Of a stretch of DNA of 64,000 nucleotides, positions 22,284-35,679 are shown one piece after another. Position numbers and translations under genes: made by a program. This DNA comes from Sanderia malayensis (Eukaryota; Cnidaria; Scyphozoa; Semaeostomeae; Pelagiidae): assembly GCA_013076295.1 (NCBI GenBank), contig RQOL01000861.1:2418001-2482000 (forward strand), in the 5' to 3' direction. The first letter of the stretch is position 1. Every line of letters begins with the position of its first letter. Under the pieces are notes generated by a model. It saw only the letters and a program-made list of their open reading frames with translations, had not been told where the DNA came from and did not search any database.

Positions 22284-23733
22284 TTACTCTGATGATATAC
22301 GCCATTGCATAACTGAACAGTCTTTTCCACCAACAGAAATGACTCTTGTATCATCATGCATGAATCTCACACAAGTAACGTGTGAACTGTGTCCAATGCA
22401 ATGTTGACAATCGGACTAAAATTTAAGAAAATTACCATTGCTAAATCTTGACATTGAAAAGAAAAAAATGATAATAATAGGGAATACGATAAAAAGATAA
22501 TATACAGTAGCATGTATTATATACAAATTACTTACTTTTGGTTTAGGAGAAGGAAATGTGAAGAAATTCACTTGACCAAAATCATCTCCAGTGACCAAAT
22601 ACTCAGAATTATTTGATCTGCAGCAAGCATTTATATCAGTACCATCAGCACCCTCAGGCCAAATACCTACAATGAATAACATAACATGAATTGTCACATT
22701 AGGTATAAAAGTAATATCTCAAGATTTCAGAATTATAACGCAATTGAATGTGTTATAATATTTGAAAAATATGATGATGAATCGATATTTACCAATAACT
22801 GGAAAGCCAAGAACACAAGTCCACGAGTCCCATTCAACATCTTTCATTGAGCATGCATTTACAATTTGACGTGACGATAAAGCATTCCCTATACAATTAG
22901 TGTGCAGCAAGATTAATTGAAATATAAAATAAACTGAGTGATTGATAATTAAAACAAAACCATTCTAAGTTTCTAGTTGCATCATTCAGCCAAAAAGTGG
23001 AAAGTTATTCACTGCTTTGTAACCTGGAGGTATATTTATTTGACTAAATTCAACTCACAAAATAAGATTTCATAATCTCCTGAATTGCTCTGTATGTATT
23101 GGCTATCTTTAGACCAATCCAAATGTGTGATAAAGCTAGAATGGCCCTAGAGAAGAAATAATGAAAGTTGTGACTTTTTTTATATGTTATTGGTCAGCAA
23201 TATTAAGACCTATTAAGCGTAGTCAATAAATTGACTAACAGATAATTTTCCCGCTTTCTTATATGTTCTTCCATCTTCTGAAACTGTATATAAATAAATG
23301 AAATTGTCATGTGAGCCAACTGCAATGTATTTTCCATCTATGAAAAAAATAAAAACAAATTAAGACAAAATCAATTGAAGGGAATTGAAATTGAAATCGA
23401 TTCTTGAATTCGTCTGAGCGTCTTATGAGTATTTAATAGCTTTGATGAAAAAGGAAGTATATATAACATATAACTAATTGTATAATATTCAACCTTTCGA
23501 GTATTTGATAGCATCATGCTGCTCTGGCCCATCTTGAAAAGAAGCAATTTCATCTGAAGTCTCAGAATCCAATACCAACCACCTGGCAGAAAATTATTTT
23601 ATTCATGACAGTTATTAGTAAATAACAAAAGTAAAACATCGCAAAAATAAAACTGATGAGTCATAATTTTAAAAATAAAAAAACAGAAAAAATGCATTGA
23701 TAAAAAATTAATATTATGCCGTGACCCGGGATT

Positions 23734-23784
<51 letters not shown>

Positions 23785-26700
23785 CCGGCATGTCTTGGAG
23801 TGGACAAACAGTGCACCATAATTTCATTCAAAACAAAATGGCACTTGTTACCTTCCAGATTTTGTTCCAATGGCGATAATATTTGCATCTGGATGAAATG
23901 CTGCCGATTGAGCACTTTCCTGATAAAAAAACAAACCCTAAATTATACCAAGCCACAGAATTCTTAAAGAAAACTCTATGTATAGTACAATGAATCACGA
24001 AAAAAAGACGAGAACGATTTATTCATTGTTACCATTATTGACTAAATCAATTTAGTTCTTATAATGAGTTAAGTTACCTTCAATTGTTTCACCCAGATTA
24101 CATCATGATTTTCAGCATCCCATAGTATAACTTTTTCATCCGTAGAACAAGTAACAAACATGTCCTTAGTAGAATGAGTTGCTAAACCCCAAAGTTCATC
24201 GACATGTCCCTGATGTAAAAACGCAATACAACATGATGATACCCCCGTTATAATGGCAAATTATAATTGATTTTCAATATAAGCTACACTTGAAACGGGT
24301 GCCATGACATTACCTGTACTATAACACCAAGCCCATTGGATAGAGAGCCATCCAAGATGCAATTCTTTGTGGTTCCAACAATAATATCAATCGTATCATC
24401 ATCTTGCATTTGTCCTTCAACAATCGTGCGAACTTGACCAGAATATTCGGGCAGCTAGATAGTTAAGTCCAATTAGATTCACAGCTAACAATCATAATGT
24501 GCTTACTGTGATAAAGTGGATAGCTGAGCCTAAACCTAATCCTAAATGGATTTTTGTAGCTATTATTATTATCATAAGTATGCTTCTAGAAAAAGTTTTT
24601 CAATTCTCGAGTAAATAAATCAAACTTGACCGTCAATTAGAAAAGAAAAGTTTGGCGCAATTTACCTCGGCATCATGTCCTGTTTTCTGCAGATACTGAT
24701 TCCATTCAATAACTTTACGATCTTTTCCTCCACCACTGAGTATTTTGCCATCACTCATGCAACAGATTGAAAATATCGCACCCTGACAGGAAAAAAAAGC
24801 AGCTCATCATGAACACAAATCTCACATAACATAACATAAGTGCTCAACTCTAACATAACAAAAAGAATTGTGATTCAACGACATAATTACATCATGAGCA
24901 TCCTTCAAAGCTTTGGTCACTCGGTTTGAACCTAAAATGAAATCATAGAGAAAAGTATTAAAATGTCCTTATGAAGACGGAAGAACCACCTCCAAAAGGT
25001 GAACATTTCGAGGTTTTACGTTATGCCAAATAAAATCCTTAGGCATCGTAAAATTAGATATTACGAAATAAATATAATGCTGATAATAATTTATAATTAC
25101 CTTGTCCCCAAAGGAGAATATTCCCGTTAGAGTCACCCGAAAGAAGATCGCCATTTTCAGTGAAAGTCGCACAGAGAACAAACTTTGGCTTGCCATGTCG
25201 CTGATAAAAAAATGGCGTATGAATGGCGCAATGGAAAAATAAAAAAATGACAGAAAATGACAAAATAGATTTGCTGGACATTCACCTCGAATACACCCAT
25301 CTTCTTGGTTATTTTCATTTCTTCATTAATTGTCCAAAACGCAATGTGAGACCTTCCATGACTGACCATTATGTTATTATTTTCAGGATGAAAAATAACA
25401 CCAAGGACAGCATCGTTTGAACTTTTGTTTTCTGAATATCTCAACTTCTTTTCCCAATCCCAAATCGAGATTACATGCTCATTAGCCTCATCGATTGCTA
25501 CCAACAATCTTCCACCATCCTTAATTAAAAAAATATTAAATTTCATACGACCAAGCACATGATAAATGAGTGAATCTTGGTCTACTTTTAACACAATTCA
25601 GCAGAAATAGAACAAATAAATAAATAAATTTCTGTACCATATGATAATTAAAATACACTGTATTTTCATAATCATATAGTTGTCTTGTCCAAACGTTACT
25701 TTATTTGTTTGTTTGTTTGTTTATTTGCTGATTGGTTTGTTTGTTTGTTTGTTTGTTTGTTTGTTTGTTTGTTTCAGAAGCACATCAGCCATTGATACAA
25801 GGTGTAAAAACAAAATCTTTGAAATTCGTGCAAATATGTCTCACAAGAAGTCCTAATCCCACTAGTTAAGTTTTTCTAATCACTTTGAAACAACTCCCAT
25901 CTGTCGACTATAAATATTTAAAATGTTAGTAGTCCACAACCACCTACACCCTATGCATATTAGCGTAGCGGCAATATGTATCATCCATTGACGTGGGGTT
26001 AAAATTAAACTTTTAAATTGATGGAAACATCTCTCACAAGAAGTCTAATCTTACCAATTAGCGTCTTTTAGTCACGCTGAAACGTGTTCAGTCATCGAAA
26101 TTGATGCATATAGCTACGCAAGTGGTTTTTCAAAAAGAGTAAAACAAAATTTCTAAAGCAACGTTATCAAATAAGTCACCAAGGTGATTGCTAATCAATC
26201 TCTGAGTAAATAACTAAAAATCTTAATTAAATGATAACCAACCTTGATAGAAAAAGCAAGGCAGCACAATGCCCTTTCAAAATAACCCAAACCAATCACA
26301 TGGCGTGTTTCTAACGTTTCCGAATCCCAGACACGAACATGAGGCTACGAAGAAGATAATAGTTATGAAATACAAGCAACAACAACAACACCATTTAGAG
26401 AATGATTTCACCTAGACTTACTACATTGCGTCCCTGTGCCTCGCTCGTTTTGCTCGCTCGGTTGCTTGTGTTGAGCGAGTTGCGAGCGAGGCACCGAGAC
26501 GTAATGTAATGAGTCTAGTAATCACCTTTCCTTCATCTTTATCGTGGCCTGCAACTTGACCACTTGCAACAATTACTTTATCTGGATGCAGTGCAATGCT
26601 AGAAAGAAAAACATACGAACAAAAATGAGAAGATATCACTTGAATATGAATAACAGTTTATAGATGGCAGAACATAATTTGTAGATTTATAGAATATCAT

Positions 26701-29700
26701 TTGCGTAGTATTACGTATAACAAAATATACCACTTGACGTCATCATTATGTCCAACATAATGCCTTTGTTCCCCTGTGTATCGATCATAGATTATAACAA
26801 CTGCAGCAATGTGATAAACAATTTCACCAGTGGCCAAAGTCAGCAAATTATTCCTTGAATCTTTTCCTCTGTATCCATAGCTGAATATGAATGTCAAGGT
26901 AAATAGATAATGTGTAAATACAACTTTTGATAACATTCCTTGATGAAAATTGGTGCAACACCATTATTGTGCTGCATCAATGTTCAAAGCTGTCTGTGAG
27001 ACTATCGTGGCTTAGGTTGTTATAGACAAGGCAATGGTACAAAATGTGGAAAATTTAAAAGACAAAAAAGATACACCCATTCCAATTTCAGTTGCTTGTC
27101 TGGTGCGGAGCCAGTTTTCCTTGTTTCAATGAAACCACTTGGTGGATAAGTATTAATTGCCCGACCTCTGATGTAGAACTTCACAGGTTGATTTTCATCT
27201 GAAAACAAAGCGATATGACATATTAATGCTACATTGTACACTTACACTGTAGCTGCATCAAGGCAAGTTCTACTGCTTTGAAATAGAGAAGAGTTAACAG
27301 TAATACCTTTTTCTCCGGTTGAAAGATTGCTGCAATGAAAATGAATGATATATCATTAATTTTACGAGGGGGATAACAATGCCAATGTATGGCAATAAAA
27401 CATTAAGAAATCCTTTTTCTTACCCAAGTGACCCAGATCTTCGTAGATCACTGCTTGACTTTCGTCTGTAATAGATTACAATTGTGTTACAACAAATGTC
27501 CGTCAAAGCAAATTAGCAAGCAATGATTGAAGCAAGAAGCCACATGCTTACGTCACACTTCCACGTCGTTTCTCTGAGATGCTTATTGATTGAGAGGAGC
27601 TGAAAGAAGACTTCCTTGACGCATCTGATGATTTTCTGGCCAATGGCTTCCTCGATGTAACAACTTTTTCTTTCTCTGGACTTCTTGGACTCTGCAAGAA
27701 ATGCAAATCATACCTCAAAAGTAGCTATCAGTTAATACAAACAGAACGCTTAAACGAATATACAGAAATAACCGATTAAAATACTTGTTGGAGGATTTAC
27801 AGCCGTAACAATAGTAGAGCCATTTTTTTTACGCCAGGTCTCTGGTAGTTTGTTTACTTACACAAGCTTACCTCTTCATCAATTGAATCTCTTTGATGTT
27901 TCATGGGGCTTTTTGGTTGAGAAGGCAGTATGGCGGCTGCAGGAATAACATTTTTCATGCTTCCTAATTGCAAAAAGCGGACAATAGATAAAAAAAGCGA
28001 ACCATGTTTTTTATTTTATAAGAAACCTAGCTCAATAGCTCAAACCCTACTAGTAAAAGTTTCATAAATTTTCTATTGTTTTCTATTGTTAAGGAAAACA
28101 AAGAAATCTATTGTAATTTAGCCCAAGTTCTACCAGTAAGTTTCTTATAAATTGGTTTCTTATAAAAAATGTGTAATCAATGGTGGACACGCGCTGTACA
28201 TACCCCAAGATGCATTGTGCCCATTTCCTTTCTGTTTCTTCTCTGATTCCAATGTTTCAAGCCTTCTTACGACATTTGCTAATGCTGTTTTCAAAATCAA
28301 AATTTCATCATTTTGATTTTTTATTCGTTCTTCCAAGTTATGATGCTCCTTCCTAGTGGCTTCAGATCCATCTGTCGCGATGGCTGAAATGAATGAACAA
28401 TGAAATTAGCATAAGAAAGAACCCGATAGGAACAACAATTTGTTTGCAACAAAACACATCAGCATTGCAACTTCGTTTGCGAAAGCAAGATAAATTTCAG
28501 GAGAATACTGCTGAAAAGAAAAATTAACAAATAACAGGCATGTCATTGCACAATAGGGTTTTGATTATTGAATGTAATTAAAATTAGCGAATAATAATAA
28601 TGATTATCAAAACTGAATGAAACTCTGTATTGATTGTTCACACAGAGCAAAACAAAAGATTGTCACCTTCTGAAGAATAAATGAGCATAAAGTTACCAAC
28701 CTTCTTCACCTTTGGAAATAAATTCAAATGTAGATTGGTATTTCTTATATTCACTGGATGATGGTGAAGAATGGATGACATTGTTGTAAGGTGAATTCAG
28801 AGCATTAGCAGAAATGGGTCCGTTGAGCCTCGGTGATAATGATCGCATATTGCCGTCCTCACGAAGTCTTGGAGATGTTGCAAATGTCAATGAATCAGCA
28901 ATTAGGGTGTCTGGTTGTTGCAATGGTGAAGAAATACGAGGTGAATGTTCAAATGAAGACATGCTAGAAGCATCAGGAAAAGATGCAGTCTTATCCAAAT
29001 TTAATTTCAAATTCGCCTTGTCTGTTCTTGCGCTGCTTTCGTCTGCTTCCATCGTTGTATCGGCAGGTAAGATGTTGTCATTCAAATCCGGAAGTTTTCG
29101 CGACTTCGAAAGTCGTGGAGCACTGTTAAAGCGCTTCATATCCTGAAAAATCAATGTCACAATCCAGACGTGACGTGTAAAATGTTGAAGGGATTATCAG
29201 CAGGTATAAAAATATGAAGGTTATGCATGCTTGGAGGATATGCTGACTTGCACAGCAAAACCAAATATATAATGTTTGGAAAAAGTAATCATAAGATTTG
29301 CTTACTTCTTTTAGCGATAAACTGAATTCTGAACGAGCCTTTGAAATCAAATCAGCCAAACTTGAACCAGCAGAGAAACTCAAAGAGTGATGCGAGAACC
29401 TTGGACGAGAAGAGGGTGAATTGTTGAGCATTTCTTCAGAACATGATGGTTCTTCTTCTTTTTCTGCCAACTCAGAGGACTTGCTGATGTTGACTGTGGT
29501 GTCTTCTTCTGACCTGATATAACATCGACAATAATACTATCACATTCTTTTATTAAGGTGTTAATGAATAAATACAAAACAATGGAAAGAAATTACGTGA
29601 AGGTGATAAACGTTTTTCTCCAATGTCTTCCTTCAATCGAACTTATTTATTTGTTAGATATTGTTTACTTCAATCAACAGTGGAACTGGATTTAACACAG

Positions 29701-30181
29701 GAGAAAAATCGCCCGTTTTAATTCTCCTAAAATCAACTAGCAAAACAATCGCTTTGTAACATATGTAGTCTCATTTTATTTGCTTACTTTGCGCAAGTCA
29801 TCGAAAGATATAGTCCAAGATATAATATATTATATTAATTACAGATTCAGAATCAGATCAGAGTTTATCAGATCTTACCCTTTTTTATCAGGACTGTTTT
29901 GAATTTGTGGAGAGGTTGGGTTTGAATTTTCACTGCTAACAAAAACATAAGTTGGTATCAATATAAGTTGTTTCCTAAAATTGCAGATGAAGATCTGAGT
30001 TAGAGCAGTGCTTCATTCGGAGAACACTTGCAAATGTTTCCAGACATTTTGTATTTATCTTTAGTAACAGTAGTACAATTGCAGATGTTTTAGTAAAGAT
30101 AAAAGTGTATCTACATGCGAATGTTCTCATAGAGAAAGTCTGGATAATTTGTAATATGTTTAGAAAGCATACATACCTCAT
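22284..30181 (-). CDS. EML: Echinoderm microtubule-associated protein-like (EML) protein
   Basis: More than 20 exons; those located include 30177-30211 (with ATG 30181), about 29877-29941, 29307-29516, 28697-29145, 28202-28385, 27553-27692, 27075-27200, 26732-26880, 26243-26345, 25287-25520, 24666-24783, 24315-24455, 24078-24210, 23850-23920, 23490-23585, 23235-23340, 23055-23147, 22794-22887, 22536-22666 and 22284-22415. The first about 250 residues are polar and Ser-rich. Then comes a trimerisation-type coiled coil (EERIKNQNDEILILKTALAN), a Ser/Arg basic stretch, the HELP motif (VKFYIRGRAINTYPPSGF) and the tandem WD40 propellers (TAPE domain). The C-terminus, GHSSHVTCVRF...DCSVMQWRI, matches EML1-4. 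EMLs bind microtubules and organise the cytoskeleton. Introns hold a tRNA-Phe gene, a GTTT microsatellite and small repeats. The exon list is by eye and some boundaries are approximate. Confidence 0.92.
23717..23789 (-). tRNA. trnF-GAA: tRNA-Phe (anticodon GAA)
   Basis: A complete 73-nt tRNA on the minus strand, without CCA. The A box is TAGCTCAGTTGG, the anticodon arm reads CTGAAGA, and the B box is GGTTCAATCCC. It lies in an EML intron, in the same orientation as the host gene. The acceptor stem pairs except for position 5 with 68 (G-A). Confidence 0.95.
25702..25774. repeat. (GTTT)n microsatellite
   Basis: A four-base GTTT repeat with a short break at about 25722-25734, in an EML intron. 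On the gene strand it reads CAAA/AAAC. Confidence 0.95.
25835..26115. repeat. Two copies of a dispersed repeat (CTCACAAGAAGTC family)
   Basis: Copies at about 25835-25935 and 26030-26115 share CTCACAAGAAGTC, TAAT, and a 'CACTTTGAAAC/CACGCTGAAAC' core. Relatives occur at 45195-45275, 48690-48790, 48868-48968 and 60515-60600, all in the same orientation. Intronic in EML. Confidence 0.65.
26411..26522. repeat. Foldback element in an EML intron
   Basis: The left arm (CTAGACTTACTACATTGCGT onward) and the right arm (ending GTAATGAGTCTAG) are imperfect reverse complements of about 50 bp. The centre holds short GCTCGC/GCGAGC repeats. Fragments of one arm recur at 1289-1305 and, inverted, near 63600. 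Confidence 0.8.
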
Positions 30182-30211
30182 CGTGACGGCTTCTTGTGTT
30201 CAATGTGAATC

Positions 30212-31584
30212 TGCAATGAAATAGTAAAACATCCAGCCATCACCGACATGCAGAAACAAAAACTGATTGAAAACTGATCGGAATATTGACAGGAGTGCTC
30301 ATCTTATTATTCCTATTTTCTTTTAGAAACCTATTAGTTCGCTGAATACTTAAGCAAATAGTTACCCAACATATTCAAACAGGTCTTAAGCTCTTAAGAG
30401 ATGTGCAATAAAAGATTAAACATCATGAATAGGTTTATAAATCTAAACAGACGATGATAAATAATATTTCATTCTTCATTCTTTTTAGGTTTGTTTATTC
30501 TTAGAAAGGGAAAAGCCACTGTGAGGCCACTTCCAGCTGAATGCATAGAAATAATTGCTTATTGGTGTGGATAGCTTGCATTGAATAAAATGTCGCCATA
30601 GTTATGATAGCACTTTATGAGTGGATACGAAAGAAGGAAGGAATTACATTAGGAATGCAACCTGTTAAATATTTCTTTGTGATCTTTATTTCATTCTTGA
30701 CTTTCAGTTGCAAAATATGTCCTATACTCCTCTCTATAGCTTTAGATACCTAAGATAAAATCAATAAAAAGTAAAAGATTAAGCTACGAGATTGATAGAA
30801 GATTATGCAAGACAAAAACCATTTATGCTCGAAGCGAATATTTAATCACATACCACTGCCACTCACGCAAAGTAGTACAAAACAAATAATCCAATATGAA
30901 CAAATGAGATATGCGAAAGAAGCATGAAATCTTTGTCATTACCATCTTGAAATAGGAAAAAATTAATCTCTTTCATTTATCATTCAATCCATTCCACATT
31001 CGTATCCATCCGTAATAAGGTTGATCAAGAAACAGAAAACAAGAAAGAAATAACGAAAATCAAAGTGAATCGACATTCGTAGCTTCAAATTGATTTAAGC
31101 CGTTATAGTCTAATTATAATTTATTTATAATTTATAAAGAAAATAAACAATAAAAAGAAAATGAACAAAATAAAGAAGCAATGAGGAATTAAGGTCTTAA
31201 ATGACGATAAACAATAAAATATCGTTGCACGGCTTAAAAACAATTCTTTTTTGCTATTATATGTCTATTTAATCCTATAATTTAGTCGATTTTAAAGGTA
31301 CGGGGGATGGAAAATGAGAAAACTAAATCTCTCGTAGTGAAATGCATCGCATGCAAAAATAAAAATTGAGACTGGAATATCTACAAGTGACAAATATTAA
31401 AATATATTAAAAGTAAATTGAAATATATACATCCTTGTCTAAAATATTCACATGATATTGAAATAAAGTGAGATATTTAAATAAGTAAAAGATGCTTAAT
31501 GCTGCCATTCCATAAAACATAAAAGAAATCACCTTCGATGTTGAGAGTTTATAAGCCCATTACGTGATAGGTATCAAAAACCAA
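30212..31584. other. Intergenic region between DAPP1 and EML genes
   Basis: AT-rich. CTATTTCATTGCAG on the minus strand at about 30212 looks like an acceptor, so EML probably has an upstream 5' UTR exon here. The lower-numbered end is the EML 5' side and the higher-numbered end the DAPP1 3' UTR. No gene is seen. Confidence 0.5.
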
Positions 31585-33881
31585 TTAAGATTCTAGAAAG
31601 TGTGACGTCATCTTGCGAGGGATCCTGTAATGTGGAATACAAATATATGTTTGTATAAAAAATTCAAAAATTTACCTTTTGGCAACGGGGTTCAAGTAAC
31701 AAAGCGAAGCCATAAGGAAGCACAAACCTAGAGGATCTGCAGTAACTTTGCTATGCTTTCGGTTGTAGTAATAATCCTAAAAAAATATATTTTTGCTTAC
31801 TCAGAATACTGGATGCAATAATCTTATAAAAAAGCATGTATAAGTTTATGATAAATAATTTTAGATGTTATTACCAATTTCCATTTCAAAATACGAATCC
31901 ACTCCCCTGCTTCCCTTGAGCTACCGGCATAGAAGTAAAATGTCCTCCACGGAAATACCAATCTGATTATTAAATGTGTATAGTTCAGATTTCAATCAAC
32001 TTCTGAAGCTAAAGACTTTGAAGATTGAGACTTTAAAGGTAGTAAACTTTTTGACTTACGCAAAACAGTTTAATTTATCCATTGTATCATCTTCTCGAAT
32101 ATCTAATGCATTTTCTAGGTTCAATGTTCTTATTGGCTTTGAAGCCTGTAAAAGATAATAAACAGAAAATGTAGTGACTGCATGCAACTACTTGTTACGG
32201 CAGGTTCACATCAGCTTGCTTAGCTGCCAGTTGATTAACCTCTTTATAAAACAAACTTGTAGATATGTATTATATGAAATATCTTTTGAATATTTGAGGA
32301 GACTGAAATAACAAAAAATCCCAATAAATTGAACCTCCAAGGGAAGGGATAAATAAAATTAATTAGAGTCATGTTCAAGTTCAAGTTTGCAAGAGGTAGA
32401 AAGTACCAGCAAACTTTTCAACGAGAATATAAATTGATTCAAGCTATCTGAGTTTCAGCATATTGCAAGCTCTAGCTATCAAGATTTTACTGTCAATTAA
32501 GCTTACTCCTTTTATTCTGAAATATTTTAGTTCATTCTTTTGCAATGTAAACCAACGCTTCTTCCAATTCTGAAAACATAGATCATTGATCTTACAAGGA
32601 GAATATTCATCAATAATATTCAATAAATCTTCATGTCTGGTAACAACTTGTTTTAGCTTGAATATATTGCCAATAGAAATCAACCTTATGTATTGCTCCA
32701 CGTTTCACTAAATATCCTTCTTTTGATGCAATCTGTCAATAAAATTACACAGCTTTTAGTTTAAAGCATAACAGTAATTTAACACTGTTACATATTCATA
32801 GATTTGGATCCAGATGTAAACAATAAATAATGACTTTGGCAAATATTTATAAGTACATCAATGTATTCTTTCCTTTGTATGTTAATCACTTATTTGAAGT
32901 TAGATTAAATATTTTGCATTTTCTAGGTTTTTAGATATATTTATCAATAAAAACTTATAAATCATAAATCAGAACTCATACATACGTGCAAATCTGGTGA
33001 AAGTTGAGATGCTGCACTCCTTGACATAACACGACTGCCTTCTGCATGCCTTACAATTTCTTCATAAATATTTGGTTCCGAAATATTGTTATAATACGGA
33101 TAACTTAAAGTAACTGTTCCACCTAGAATAACAAAAAATCAATCAATTATTATGATAATTATCAACAACATCATAATAATAATTATAATTACAAAGCTTA
33201 GCTTCACCTGTGTCTGTGCCTAGTACAGGAAGACATTCAAAATGTTCCAGTAATTCTTGCAAAGACTCAAACTCGCCAACTCCAAACTGGTATATTCCAT
33301 TAACCCAGCGTATAGAAAAATGCTTAACAGAATCAGAATACCTGGAATAAATTACAAACATTAATTAACATCCTTAATTGTTAATCATCAACCACAATCA
33401 TGATAGCTGAAAAAAACTTGGACAATGCATGATACCTCACAGACAAAGTATAATGTCCAGGATTTCCAACACTGTCCCTTAGTAAATAGGTTCCTTCGCA
33501 TGCATTGGTCAGTAAAATTGCTTCAGCTGCATTTCTTCCCATTCCTTTGTGAAACCATCTACACAAAATACAATGATAAGGATAGGTTGGAAAAAATAAA
33601 ATTGCGTGCATGTGTATGGTAGACCACACAAAAACTTCCTGTTTGCTTCACTCTTCATACAAACCAGAAGATGTGCGTAAAACATAGGCATGGTAAGCTT
33701 AGAATTGATGACTTGTAAATAAAAGTTACCTGACATCATCAAGTGACTTCGACTTTGGGATAGTTTGAGTTGAATCCATTACTGAATGTTCACTTCCTTC
33801 TCTGTCGTCAGCTGAAGCTTCATTGTCATGGTGTTGACTTTGACTAAGCACCTCGATTCTTTTTGCACAAATATTTTGCAT
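31585..33881 (-). CDS. DAPP1: DAPP1-like SH2-PH adaptor
   Basis: About nine exons: 33730-33881, 33436-33558, 33208-33341, about 32990-33122, 32675-32728, 32512-32573, 32059-32145, 31877-31966, 31676-31776 and 31585-31624. The start is fixed by an in-frame TAA just upstream of ATG 33881. After about 50 polar residues comes an SH2 domain (WFHKGMGRNAAEAILL, phosphotyrosine pocket YLLRDS, then KHFSIRW). Then NIYEEIV matches the DAPP1 tyrosine phosphorylation site. The PH domain follows (KEGYLVKRG, NWKKRWFTLQKNELKYF, FPWRTFYFYA, W in EWIRILKWKL) with the basic residues expected for 3-phosphoinositide binding. In vertebrates DAPP1 links PI3K and Src-family signalling at the membrane. The C-terminal tail (last two exons) differs from vertebrates. 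Confidence 0.9.
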
Positions 33882-35679
33882 TTCTTCAACTTATGTATTT
33901 ATATCATGTGTTCTTTGTAGCAAATCGTATGTCGGTCTCTGAGTGAAAGCTTTGCTCCACTCCTCCAAGATATATCTCTTCTTGCGTAGGAGAAAAGCTC
34001 CAAGCCAGGATGTTTAGTTGTGACCAGGATCTTGTGTTGTGTGTATGTATTGTCTTCTTAGTTTTTCCTCTTGAGTTGTAAGATAGCAGGAAACAACACC
34101 TTTATGATAGCAAAGCACGACAATTATAAATATTTGAATTACAAATTGCAGATAATTACAAATGTTAATGCCAGACGAGGTGACGAAGAAAATAAAATGC
34201 TGAAAACATTGAGGAAAAATTAGAGGGAAAACTAACCTCTCTTCCATTCATCAGACTCGTATCCTTGAATAACATATGACGTCATTGTCTAAAGAAATTG
34301 GAAAGTAAAGAAAGGTTCAGAAAATGATACCCGAAAGATTGTATATACAAGTGTGATATGATCCTACATGGCAATTGAGACAACATACTTTGGATATAAG
34401 GGGAGCTTGATATAAATCGATACAAGATAGCTGTGGAAGTGTGTGAATAAGGATAAAACATTGTCATGCGCACTGCTTCACGTCACAAAAGTTGTCAAGA
34501 ATTCAAAGTGACATATACGTACTTTCGTTATTCATTCATTCATTCTTATTCCTTCGTATTCGCTTGTTACATTTTATTGATTTATCAAATTTGTATTATT
34601 GTTGTGTATTAATTTGATTTATTGTGTGTTGATTGCTTCGTTCTTCCAAAAAGTACCTGGCTGCTCGAGGTGCCATTTCATTAATTAATTACCTTTGGGG
34701 TGCATTTTTATCGAGATAACTTCGCAGCTTTATAAGCAGTGACGTTTTTCTCGTAACTATAGCAGGATAAAGGTTTGAAATTTGCAAAGAATAGATCACA
34801 CATAAACACATTGCATAAGACATTTTATCTTATTTTAAAAGCAAAACTATTGACTACAAAATTACAAAAATATAAAAAGCAGATAAAAGAAGCACGCAGT
34901 CATTGTTTCATTATGAAAACCAAGGCCATTACAGTGTTGTGAATATTGGACCATAAGCAACTTTGTCTTCTATTACTTGCATCCAAAAATAGTCTTGCCA
35001 GCGACACATTAGTAGATGATGGCTCAAAAAGTCTTTGTCAAAAACAATTCTTCAGACAATTATGAATAAAACTCTTTGGTAATGAGCAGAAAGCTTTCTT
35101 CAAGCAATTAAAAAAATGTGGACCAAAAAGCTGTTTCCAACATCACTTGCTGCAGAGCATTGGAGATTGAAGTTGCCACAATAGTATATTTCAAAAAGAA
35201 TATCTTTCAAAACTCTTCACGATAAATAAAATGACATTTGGAGCAACGGAACACGGTTAGAGAGTATGTCTCTCGTTAACACGGAACAGTTTTACATACT
35301 AATTAACATCACAATACAAAGATTAAAGAAATATATTAAAGACTTGGAAAATAAGAAAAAGTCAAGTGTTGTCTCATACACAGGGTACGTTGTCTCAAAT
35401 TGTATAGGTCTTCTGTCTCTCATATACTGGGCAAAATAAATACAAACGAAACACAACAAGGTGAGTTTAGAAAAAAAAACAAAGAATATCTAAATCTGCA
35501 AAATCACCTTTAGTTTTCCATAAAAGTTTCCATCAAAGAGAATTGTCAATACGCCTGTGCTAAACCTACGAAAATTCAACTGAAATATAACTAACCAAAT
35601 GAATTGTAATCAAGATCACTAAACAAGTAAACAAGAAAAGATATATTGACAAAAGCTACTGACTTACAGCAGTATCAGA
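33882..35679. other. Intergenic region between YLPM1 and DAPP1 genes
   Basis: 5' flank of DAPP1 and 3' flank of YLPM1, both on the minus strand. AT-rich; no gene, RNA or repeat recognised. Short open frames here look random in composition. Confidence 0.5.
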
